Below the pieces are notes generated by a model. It made no database searches and was not told where the DNA came from. It saw nothing but the letters and a program-made list of their open reading frames with translations. A stretch of 24,311 nucleotides of DNA from CAZART01 sp964487555. GTDB taxonomy: Bacteria > Bacteroidota > Rhodothermia > Rhodothermales > VXPQ01. This document shows, piece after piece, positions 7,901-14,557 of this stretch (positions are counted from its first letter, which is position 1; every line of letters begins with the position of its first letter). The position numbers and the translations under genes are program-made. The DNA is taken from positions 1 through 24,311 of the forward strand of contig CAZART010000082.1 of NCBI GenBank assembly GCA_964487555.1, written 5' to 3'.

Positions 7901-8723
7901 TCCGTTGCACGACCCCGACGGTCCGATTCGTGGTTGGGTGGGAATGAATATCGACGTTACCGAACGACGAGAGGCCGAGCGGAGCCTCCTCCAGCTCAAT
8001 GAAACCCTGGAAGAACGGGTCGAGGAACGCGCCAGGCAAGTGCAGCAGCTTGCCTCGAGTCTCACGATGGCCGAACAGGAAGAGCGCCGGCGCATCTCAC
8101 AAGTCCTGCACGATGATCTGCAACAGCTCCTCTATGCCGTCGAGATGAAAATGAAGGTGCTTCGAGACGAACTTGAGGAAGTCGGCCACGACGCCATGAT
8201 GGAAAAGATTGCGGATGCACGCAGCTGGGTTCGCCAGGCCATTGCCACCACGCAAAATCTAACGGTCGACCTCAGTCCGCCCATCCTGCAGAATGAGGGA
8301 CTGGCCGACGCGCTTCAGTGGCTGAAGCGCCAGATGAAGGAGCTTCACGAGCTGGAGGTAAGCGTGGACGCCGAGCACGGCTTCTACATCCCGAACGAAG
8401 ACCTTCGGGTCCTCTTGTTTCAGATCGTCCGGGAGCTTCTCTTCAACGTCAAGAAGCATTCAGGCGTGAAACAGGCCTCGATTTCGCTTGACGACAAAGA
8501 CGGTCGCCTCGTTATCGTGGTGAATGATGCCGGCGAAGGCTTTGATGTCGATTTACTCACGGATACGGATGCTGCAGGCTTCGGTCTCGTGCACGCGGCG
8601 GAGCGCCTCCGCCTCATCGGCGGTCGGTTGGCCGTCGAGTCGACGCCCGGAGGCGGGACGCGCATTGAAGTATATTCGCCCTCCGGTTACCACGAGGCGG
8701 ACTCCCGGCCGAGGCCGAGATAG
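4950..8723 (+). CDS. CheB-CheR-PAS hybrid sensor histidine kinase (1257 aa)
   Basis: A large cytoplasmic signalling protein with no transmembrane segment. Domains in order: CheB-type methylesterase (~51-235) with catalytic triad candidates Ser58 (GIGASAGG), His85 (VVHLSPEH) and Asp177 (TGTGADGT); CheR methyltransferase (~250-515) with NFFRD (321-325), SAM loop SVGCATGEEA (354-363) and ISCRNLMIYL; a PAS-like domain (~553-660); a long coiled coil (~680-770) of NEELQSSNEELRS-type heptads; a second PAS (~775-880); a PAS/PAC (~890-1005); a HisKA_3/NarX-type dimerisation helix with His1054 (EERRRISQVLHDDLQQ); and HATPase with N-box Asn1166, NDAGEGF (1192-1198), GFGL and GGGT. It has no receiver domain, and no response regulator lies next to it. 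ATG 4950 has a weak GAGAAG upstream. ATG 5043, just before the CheB domain, is an alternative start. Confidence 0.93.
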   Translation: MGDDEVPNEAPERSDVRDTEDATRRGDPKGSMRIEATDAAGAGSNGRPDPTVVGIGASAGGLAALKTFFAHVPEKSGLAFVVVVHLSPEHESHLAELLQPHTSMPVEQVAKTLRLEADRVYVIPPNSNLSTIDTHLRLSELEERRRERAPIDHFFRTMAKTHDGHAIGVVLTGTGADGTLGIKEIKEKGGLTIVQSPSEAEYDGMPKSAIATGLVDQILPLAEIPDAILKFASTEPRLSVPGESEDLEVDQRRLIQKIFARIRARTGRDFSRYKPSTILRRIQRRMQIHQIEELEQYLDKLRDDSAEVQALADDFLITVTNFFRDREVFEELEKEVIPRLFEGKGPDDDIRVWSVGCATGEEAYSLSMLLLEEAARRKEPPQIHVFGSDLHERSLVMAREGLFSGDIEADVSRKRLHRFFQKDNGVFRIRKEVRDLVVFAPHNLLGDPPFSRQDLISCRNLMIYLQRDVQRDVMELFHYALKPDGMLMLGSSETISGSDLFRTANKKLCLYQKRNVPGPEPRLPVFPVMRSRFEDVPQRRAGSDERIAYGSLHQKMVEQYAPPSLLVSPDFKIVHLSEHAGQYLAPPGGEFTSNVFKLVREELRIELRATIHEAREKGEPVRSRPISTEIKGKARTVVLSVRPSLEPRQEGFTLVIFDDHESTRPDLRSRVDEGEPGSIDAEAREAALRELESELSLTKQRLQAVIEEYETGQEEMKASNEELQSSNEELRSALEELETSKEELQSMNEELQTVNQENRHKVEELAQLSGDLQNLMAATEIATLFLDRNLRILRFTPQVEEIFSVRTTDRGRPLSDLTHRLGDSDLIKDAEQVLSTLVPVESEMQDEIGRWYLVRIRPYRSTNDRIEGIVITLVDISTRKEAEEARVESEERYRALVDASAQMVWTTDSEGNVREDSPSWRAFTGQTYDQYKGRGGMDVIHPEDRASAEDDWRGAIETGSPLNTEWRIYHALSGEYRWTSVRAVPLHDPDGPIRGWVGMNIDVTERREAERSLLQLNETLEERVEERARQVQQLASSLTMAEQEERRRISQVLHDDLQQLLYAVEMKMKVLRDELEEVGHDAMMEKIADARSWVRQAIATTQNLTVDLSPPILQNEGLADALQWLKRQMKELHELEVSVDAEHGFYIPNEDLRVLLFQIVRELLFNVKKHSGVKQASISLDDKDGRLVIVVNDAGEGFDVDLLTDTDAAGFGLVHAAERLRLIGGRLAVESTPGGGTRIEVYSPSGYHEADSRPRPR

Positions 8724-8945
8724 CTCTCGCCTCCGAGCTCGCCTTCGCGCTGCAGGCCGATGGCCGGCCGGTCGATATTCGCGACGTTCACGCCGCGGCG
8801 GATTCTAAATCTTGGCGGTGTCTTGGCGGGGTCGGTGCCGGAGTAACGGCCGCAGCATGGCGGCTTGCCCTCTCCTTGGATCCCGCGAACGATGCCGGTC
8901 GTCGAAGCGGGGAGAGGCTTGCGATTATTCCACATCCTGCGAATC

Positions 8946-9800
8946 ATGATTGTCGTCGTCGGCGCCACCGGTACGATCGGAAGCGAATTGATCCGGCTCC
9001 TGGCCGAGAGGGACGTCGCGGTGCGCGCGATGTCCCGCCGGCCGCCCGAGGACGATCCCCGGAATATCGAGTGGGTCGAGGGCGATCTGACCGACGTCGA
9101 TCGCCTTCGCGACGTGTTCGAAGGCGCCTCCAGATTGTACCTGGCGACGGGCAACGTCGCGGATATGGTCGTGCTTCAGAAAAACGCCATCCGCGCAGCC
9201 GAGCAGACCGGCCTTCAGCACGTGGTGAAGGTGTCGGCGCTGGGCGCCTCGGATCACTCGAAATCCGTCATCGGCATGTGGCACTACGTCGTCGAGCGCG
9301 CGTTGAGGGAATCGAAGCTGAGCTGGACGATCCTTCGCCCGCACGTCTTCATGCAGAACGTGCTCGACCAGGCGGCGTCCATCCGCGAGACCGGGTCGCT
9401 CTACTCTCCGTCGGCCGACGCCCGGATCCCGATGATCGACACGCGCGACATCGCCGCTGTCGCGGCGGACGTCTTGACGGAGGAGGGACATGCCGGCGAA
9501 CGCTACACGCTGACCGGTCCGGAGGCCGTCTCGTACCGCGACGTGGCCCGAACTCTTTCGGACGTGCTCGACCGCCCCATCCGCTACGTCGCCGAAACGG
9601 AGGACGACGCCTGGCGGCGCCTTCACGGCGAGGGACAACCGCCGTGGCTCATCGGCGCACAGCTCTCCCTGGCCGCCTACCAGCGCGCCGGCGGCGGTAC
9701 GGACATCATCACGGATGCCGTGGACAGCATCACAAGCAAACCGCCGAGAACCATCGAGGCGTTCGCACGTGATTACGCCGCAGCGCTTTCCGTGCGCTGA
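8946..9800 (+). CDS. NmrA-like NAD(P)-binding protein (atypical SDR)
   Basis: A 284-residue Rossmann-fold protein. The N-terminus MIVVVGATGTIGSELIRLL carries the GxxGxxG dinucleotide motif. Further features are GDLTDVDRLRDVFEGAS, KVSALGASDHS, the WTILRPHVFMQN block and PMIDTRDIAAVAADVL, all typical of the NmrA/YtfG (quinone reductase-like) branch, which lacks the classical YxxxK dyad. The start is placed at the ATG that directly opens the Rossmann strand. The frame extends upstream (ATG 8892 or 8865), but those residues look non-native and no Shine-Dalgarno decides it. Substrate unknown. It is convergent with the MATE gene. Its last codons and stop lie inside a 23-bp tandem repeat. Confidence 0.85.
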   Translation: MIVVVGATGTIGSELIRLLAERDVAVRAMSRRPPEDDPRNIEWVEGDLTDVDRLRDVFEGASRLYLATGNVADMVVLQKNAIRAAEQTGLQHVVKVSALGASDHSKSVIGMWHYVVERALRESKLSWTILRPHVFMQNVLDQAASIRETGSLYSPSADARIPMIDTRDIAAVAADVLTEEGHAGERYTLTGPEAVSYRDVARTLSDVLDRPIRYVAETEDDAWRRLHGEGQPPWLIGAQLSLAAYQRAGGGTDIITDAVDSITSKPPRTIEAFARDYAAALSVR

Positions 9801-9884
9801 TCCGGCGAACGGTCGCGCGCTGATGCGGCGAACGGTCGTGCGCTGATCCGGCGAACGGTCGCGCGCTGATGCGGCGAACAGTCC
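9793..9884. repeat. 23-bp tandem repeat, four units (two 46-bp dimers)
   Basis: Four adjoining 23-bp units begin at 9793, 9816, 9839 and 9862 and share the core CGCTGAT(C/G)CGGCGAAC. Units 1 and 3 are identical. Units 2 and 4 differ from each other only at their 3' ends. The array is therefore a duplicated 46-bp dimer. It starts within the penultimate codon of the NmrA-like gene and supplies its TGA stop (9798-9800). It fills most of the convergent spacer to the MATE stop. Confidence 0.92.
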
Positions 9885-9914
9885 GGGAGCAGGGGACAAG
9901 AGACGGGCGACACC

Positions 9915-11327
9915 TTAGACCACCTTCAGCTTCCACAACCCTCGGCGAAAAACCAGCATCCCGACCCCGGCGAAAATCGCCTGCGCGATGGCGATCCCGA
10001 TGAAAATACCTTCGACGCCGAGCCCGGCGAGGTGGGCCAGCGCCGCCGCCAGCGGGAGCTGAATCAGCCAGTAGCAGAACAGGTTGATCCACGTCGGCGT
10101 CGTCGTGTCCCCCGCGCCGTTGAACGCCTGCACCATCACCATCCCCAGCGCGAAGAAGGGATAGCTGTAGGCGATGATTCGCAGGAAGTCCGCGCCGATG
10201 GCTACGACGTCCGTCTCATAGGTAAAGAAGCGCATGATCGGCTCGTCCAGAAACAACAGTCCGACGGCGACGACCGTCAGGAAGACGGCGTTGCAGGTGC
10301 TCGTGATCCACACGGCTCGCTCGGCGCGGTCGGGCCTTCGCGCGCCCAGGTTCTGGCCGACGAGGGTCGCCGCGGCGTTGCCCATCCCCCAGGATGGGAG
10401 AAGCGCGAATATGATGACGCGGACGCCGATCGTGTAGCCTGCTACGGCTGCGCTGCCGAAGACGGCGACGAAGCGGATGACGACGATCCAACTCGCGGAT
10501 CCCACCAGATATTGCACGACGCCCGGGCCGGCGATGCGCGCCATCCGCTTGACCAGCGGGAGGTTGAAGCGGATGGCCTCGCGATTGACGTGCAGGCGGC
10601 CTTTGCCGCGCGTCAGGACCGAGATTTGATACAACACACCGATCCCCCGAGCCGTCGCCGTGGCAACGGCTGCGCCCGTCACGCCCATTTCGGGAAACGG
10701 GCCCACGCCGAAGATGAGCAGGGGGTCGAGCACGATATTGAGCAGATTCGAATATCCGAGCGCCCGCATGGCCAGCACGGCGTCGCCTGCTCCGCGGAAG
10801 ATCGCGTTGATCAGGAAGAGCAGGAGAATCGTGATGTTGGTCCCCAGCAGAATGGCGCAGTACGTCGCCCCGGCCGCCACGACCGATTCCGTGGCGCCCA
10901 TCAGTCGAAGCAGATCCGCAGCGTACACGATGCCGAGAACGGCTACGGGAGCGGAGATCACAAAAGCGATCACGATGGACTGGAAGGCCGTGGCCGACGC
11001 GGCTTCCGGATCCTTCTCGCCCATCCGGCGGGCGACCATGGCCGTCGTGGCCATGCTGAGACCCATGCCGATCGCGAAGACGAAGATGAGCAGCGAAGCC
11101 GTGATGCCGACGGCGGCGACCGCTTCCGCGCCGAGCCGGCTGACGAAGTAGATGTCGGCCAGCTCGAAGATGGACTGCATGAACATCTCCAGCACCATCG
11201 GAATCGCGAGCAAGACGATGGCGCGCCCCAGACTTCCGGTCGTGAAATCCTGCTGCGTGCCGGTTATCGCTTCACGAAGCGCAGGCCACCAACGGGATCT
11301 GGATGAGGGGGAATTCTTGTGCGACAT
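9915..11327 (-). CDS. MATE-family multidrug/cation antiporter
   Basis: An inner-membrane exporter of about 470 residues with the twelve-helix pattern of the MATE family. The N-terminal half (GRAIVLLAIPMVLEMFMQSI, then ELADIYFVSRLGAEAVAAVG) and the repeat-related second half (VKRMARIAGPGVVQYLVG) show the family's internal duplication. It couples drug or metabolite efflux to Na+ or H+. The substrate cannot be read from sequence. The frame extends to a TTG at 11348, but ATG 11327 (MSHKNSP) is the simpler start. No clear Shine-Dalgarno is visible at either. It lies downstream of preA on the same strand but is separated by about 330 bases, so it is probably an independent unit. Confidence 0.92.
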   Translation of the reverse strand: MSHKNSPSSRSRWWPALREAITGTQQDFTTGSLGRAIVLLAIPMVLEMFMQSIFELADIYFVSRLGAEAVAAVGITASLLIFVFAIGMGLSMATTAMVARRMGEKDPEAASATAFQSIVIAFVISAPVAVLGIVYAADLLRLMGATESVVAAGATYCAILLGTNITILLLFLINAIFRGAGDAVLAMRALGYSNLLNIVLDPLLIFGVGPFPEMGVTGAAVATATARGIGVLYQISVLTRGKGRLHVNREAIRFNLPLVKRMARIAGPGVVQYLVGSASWIVVIRFVAVFGSAAVAGYTIGVRVIIFALLPSWGMGNAAATLVGQNLGARRPDRAERAVWITSTCNAVFLTVVAVGLLFLDEPIMRFFTYETDVVAIGADFLRIIAYSYPFFALGMVMVQAFNGAGDTTTPTWINLFCYWLIQLPLAAALAHLAGLGVEGIFIGIAIAQAIFAGVGMLVFRRGLWKLKVV

Positions 11328-11661
11328 GGGTCCGGGGGTCAAAGACAAACGGGGGGTGCACCGACAGGTGCAGGAGAGATGCGGCCGCCTGGTCCCGGAC
11401 TGAACTGAAAATCAGCGCGAGAGGAGCGTCAGGCTGCCTTTACGAGATCGCCACGAATAACGAGGGGCGTCGCAGCCGGCCGCATCGTCGGTCGTACGGA
11501 GAGAAGGTTCCCCGCTGCGCCGACCATGTGATGGAGGACCGTACTGAACATCGTGGCTGTCGTTTTTTGCGCGCCGTCCGGCTGACGGAATGCGCGCTGT
11601 TCCCGGAAAAATGAAGTGCTGAAACTACGGCATCGCGCCGAAAGAGGCAAACCCGCGTGGA
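11328..11661. other. Spacer between preA and MATE gene
   Basis: About 330 bases with no convincing ORF. The only clear structure is an inverted repeat around 11569-11597 (GCGCGCCGTC, then GACGG and GCGCGC), with a six-T run on its plus-strand 5' side (11563-11568). On the minus strand, the sense of preA, the run reads as A, so it does not look like an intrinsic terminator for the pyrimidine operon. It may still be an operon-end structure. Confidence 0.5.
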
Positions 11662-13056
11662 TTAGACGTGTTCGGGCGGGCGAATCGGTTCCATTTCACC
11701 TCGGGACACGCGATCCTGATATTCCCGCCAGGATACGTGTGGAATGTCGGATTCGCGCTCGACCATGGTGATGCATCCGCTCACCGGGCATACCAACGAG
11801 CAGAGGTTGCATCCGACACAGGTCTCATCCTTGATTTCGTAGATGTTGACGTATCCCGCACCCGCGCCGGGAATCGTGCGCACGCGGCCGGAGTAGCTCA
11901 CTTCCTGTGCGGCGCCGTTCTGTTCCACGTAGGCGGCAAATGCATCGTCGGTCATCGGCGACTTCTGGATGGATTGATGCGCGCCGTCCTCGCAAGCGAT
12001 GTAGCATAGTCCGCAATGGATGCAGCTGTCCTGATCGATCTCTGCGACGACCTTGTACCCGAGGTCGAGGTCGCCCCATTCACCGATCGTCGGAACGCTA
12101 TGGCCGACGAAGTCGGTCAGGTGATGGAATCCTTTGTTGCGCATCCAACCCACGAGCCCGGATTGCAGCTGCTCGACGATCCGGAATCCGTAATGCATGG
12201 CCGCGGTGCAGACCTGCACGCTGCCGGCACCGAGAAGCATGAATTCGACGGCATCCTGCCAGGCCTGCACGCCGCCGATTCCGGAAATCGGCAGGTCGAT
12301 CGCCTCGTCGCTTGCGATCTGCTGGACCATGTTGAGGGCGATCGGCTTGACGGCCGGTCCGCAGTAGCCGCCGTGTGAGCCGCGGCCCGCGACGTGCGGT
12401 TTCGGGTGCAGCGTATCGAGGTCGACACCGACGATCGAATTGATCGTGTTGATGAGCGAGATGCCGTCCGCGTGGCCTCGACGGGCGGCCCGGCCGATGT
12501 GCCGGACGTCGGTCACGTTCGGCGTGAGCTTGACGAGTACCGGTGTGCGGGCAATCTCCTTCACCCAGGCGGTGACCTGCTCGGTGTATTCGGGCACCTG
12601 GCCGACGGCCGAGCCCATGCCGCGCTCGCTCATCCCATGCGGGCAGCCGAAGTTCAGCTCGAGTCCGTCGCAGCCGGTATCCTCGGTGCGCTTCACCAGG
12701 TCGTGCCAGGCCTCGCGGCTGGTTTCAGCCATCAGCGAGACGACGACGGCGTGGTTCGGAAATTCGCGCTTGACGTCGCGGATCTCCCGCAGATTTTCTT
12801 CGAGGGTGCGATCGGTGATGAGCTCGATGTTGTTGAAGCCCATCAGCTTCCGCCCGTCGTAATCGACGGCGCCGTAGCGCGAGGAGACGTTGACGATCGG
12901 TTCGTGGCCGAGCGTCTTCCAGACTGCTCCGCCCCAGCCGGCTTCAAAGGCGCGGCGGACCTGGTAAGCGGAATTCGTCGGCGGTCCGCTGGCAAGCCAG
13001 AAGGGATTGGGGGACGTGATGCCGCCCACGTTTGTGGTGAGGTCAGGGGAAATCAT
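11662..13056 (-). CDS. preA: Dihydropyrimidine dehydrogenase, catalytic subunit PreA
   Basis: FMN/Fe-S subunit that reduces uracil or thymine to the 5,6-dihydro form, with electrons from PreT. Residues ~1-310 form the dihydroorotate-dehydrogenase-like barrel. Residue Cys138 in ELNFGCPHGMSERGMG aligns with the active-site Cys671 loop of mammalian dihydropyrimidine dehydrogenase, and Asn135 with its Asn668. KLTPNVTD and NTINS contribute further substrate/FMN contacts. The C-terminal part carries two [4Fe-4S] motifs: Cys345/348/351/355 and Cys413/416/419/423. The 464-residue length fits the family. It is the last gene of the pyrimidine operon, 55 bases after preT. The 24 bases before its ATG are a perfect CCCCTT x4 repeat on the coding strand, so there is no Shine-Dalgarno. 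Confidence 0.96.
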   Translation of the reverse strand: MISPDLTTNVGGITSPNPFWLASGPPTNSAYQVRRAFEAGWGGAVWKTLGHEPIVNVSSRYGAVDYDGRKLMGFNNIELITDRTLEENLREIRDVKREFPNHAVVVSLMAETSREAWHDLVKRTEDTGCDGLELNFGCPHGMSERGMGSAVGQVPEYTEQVTAWVKEIARTPVLVKLTPNVTDVRHIGRAARRGHADGISLINTINSIVGVDLDTLHPKPHVAGRGSHGGYCGPAVKPIALNMVQQIASDEAIDLPISGIGGVQAWQDAVEFMLLGAGSVQVCTAAMHYGFRIVEQLQSGLVGWMRNKGFHHLTDFVGHSVPTIGEWGDLDLGYKVVAEIDQDSCIHCGLCYIACEDGAHQSIQKSPMTDDAFAAYVEQNGAAQEVSYSGRVRTIPGAGAGYVNIYEIKDETCVGCNLCSLVCPVSGCITMVERESDIPHVSWREYQDRVSRGEMEPIRPPEHV

Positions 13057-13080
13057 AAGGGGAAGGGGAAGGGGAAGGGG
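13057..13080. repeat. Perfect hexanucleotide repeat AAGGGG x4 flush with the preA start
   Basis: Four exact copies of AAGGGG on the plus strand (CCCCTT on the preA coding strand) occupy every base from 13057, directly upstream of the preA ATG (13056-13054), to 13080. They replace the position of a ribosome-binding site. Confidence 0.95.
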
Positions 13081-13111
13081 AAAGCGCGATTTGCCGGATG
13101 TCCCTCATCCA

Positions 13112-14536
13112 TCATCGATCATCCATCTTCATTCTTCCGTTGTTAGTGAGATAGCTGTGGATGCCTGCGGCCGCGATTTTTCCTTCCTGAACGGCGTCGA
13201 CGATTTCGGCTCCGCGGCTGGTGCAGTCGCCGCCGGCGAATACGCCCTCGATCGTTGTTGCACCGGTGGCCGCATCGATGCCCAGACGACCGCCGTCGAC
13301 TGTGCTATCGGTGAGACCGGCCAGGAACGCTTCGAGGGGAAGCTGCCCGAGGGCTTTTACGGCCATGTCGCACGGAAGAATGAAGGTATCGTCGTCGTCG
13401 GTCGCTCCGTTCTGAGAAAGCCTGAGAAACTCGACACCTGTCAAACGACCTGACGCGGCTCGGAATGCCATCGGCTGGACTTCCCACACGAAGTGCACCC
13501 CATCCGACTTGGCAAGCTCGTATTCGTACTGGAAAGCGGACATCTCGGCGGCGGTGCGGCGATAGGCGATCGTGACGTGATCGGCGCCCAGACGAACGGC
13601 TTCCGTCGCTACGTCGATGGCGGTATTGCCGGCGCCGATGACGACGACGTTTCGTCCCACCGCGCATTCCTCCAGCGGACCTGTGTGCGTCTGAAAGATG
13701 AAATCGAGCGCCTCCCATACACCGTCGAGATCTTCGCCGGGGATGTTGAGTGCGGAGGTCGATCCCAGGCCGATGCCGATAAACACGGCGTCGTACTCCC
13801 GCCGCAGCTGCGGCAGCTGCGTGGCCGAAATCGGGGAGGAGAGGCGAAGATCAATGCCAAGATCGAGGATGGGCTCGAGCTCGCGAAGTGCGAAATCCGT
13901 CGAAATCTTGTAGGCTGCAATGCCGAGTGTATTCAGGCCGCCGGGCACGTCGCGGCCTTCGAACACCGTGACGGCGTGCCCCCGCATGCGCAGTTCCGCC
14001 GCGCAGGTCAGTCCCGAAGGACCGGCGCCGATAATAGCGACGCGCTTGCCGGTGTCCGGTCCGGGCGTGGCGAAGCTCAGCTCGTGCTCCATCGCGTAGT
14101 CGGTCGCGTACCGCTGGAGCCGGCCGATCTGAACCGGACTCTTAAGCAGCGTCTGGTCGACGCACGCGCCCTCGCACAACACTTCCGTCGGGCAGGCCCG
14201 GGCGCACGATCCGCCGAAGATGTTCTCCGCAAAGATCGTTTCCGCGGCGCCGGCCGCGTCGTCGTGGAGAATCTGACGGATGAAAGCGGGGACGTCGATG
14301 TGCGTCGGGCAGGCGCGCGTGCAGGGCGCGTCGTAGCAATAGAGGCAGCGCGACGCCTCTGCGACGGCTTCATCCCGCGAATAGGGGGGATGCAGGTCGG
14401 CGAAATTCTCGGCGAGCTGCTCGGGGGAGAGACGTGTTTTTTCCGTCATAGGTGCGAAGAGGCTCGTCGTGTCGGTCGCAACGTTGAAATCGTAGAGGTC
14501 CGGGCCCTGGCGCTGGATGACCTCGGTCTGCATCAT
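13112..14536 (-). CDS. preT: Dihydropyrimidine dehydrogenase, electron-input subunit PreT
   Basis: NAD(P)H-oxidising FAD/Fe-S flavoprotein that feeds electrons to PreA. It matches the N-terminal half of eukaryotic dihydropyrimidine dehydrogenase and the small subunit of glutamate synthase. The Fe-S cysteines are Cys64/67/72/76 (RCLYCYDAPCTRACP) and Cys111/115/121/125 (SCARACPTEVLCEGAC). The FAD loop is IIGAGPSG (168-175) and the NAD(P) loop VIGAGNTA (299-306). VEGVFAGGD-type wording (IEGVFAGGDCTSRGAEIVDA) near the C-terminus closes the FAD site. The 474-residue frame starts at adjacent ATGs (14536). ATG 14449 (MTEKTRLSPEQ) is a possible shorter start. It is 21 bases after the semialdehyde dehydrogenase gene. 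The last codons and stop lie in an ATGGATGA direct repeat. Confidence 0.96.
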   Translation of the reverse strand: MMQTEVIQRQGPDLYDFNVATDTTSLFAPMTEKTRLSPEQLAENFADLHPPYSRDEAVAEASRCLYCYDAPCTRACPTHIDVPAFIRQILHDDAAGAAETIFAENIFGGSCARACPTEVLCEGACVDQTLLKSPVQIGRLQRYATDYAMEHELSFATPGPDTGKRVAIIGAGPSGLTCAAELRMRGHAVTVFEGRDVPGGLNTLGIAAYKISTDFALRELEPILDLGIDLRLSSPISATQLPQLRREYDAVFIGIGLGSTSALNIPGEDLDGVWEALDFIFQTHTGPLEECAVGRNVVVIGAGNTAIDVATEAVRLGADHVTIAYRRTAAEMSAFQYEYELAKSDGVHFVWEVQPMAFRAASGRLTGVEFLRLSQNGATDDDDTFILPCDMAVKALGQLPLEAFLAGLTDSTVDGGRLGIDAATGATTIEGVFAGGDCTSRGAEIVDAVQEGKIAAAGIHSYLTNNGRMKMDDR

Positions 14537-14557
14537 CGCCGCCCGGGCGAGGGCTCG

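Noticed and set aside
9793..9884. CRISPR array
   Set aside because: Units are contiguous without unique spacers, and no cas genes are present. The same holds for the 7-bp and 15-bp arrays.
10032..11306. A 424-codon plus-strand open frame
   Set aside because: It lies fully antisense to the MATE gene and is extremely rich in Asp/Arg/Gly/His, as expected from the complement of membrane-protein codons.
11429..11650. A 73-codon minus-strand frame between preA and the MATE gene
   Set aside because: No ribosome-binding site or family resemblance is visible, and it is interrupted in character by an inverted repeat.
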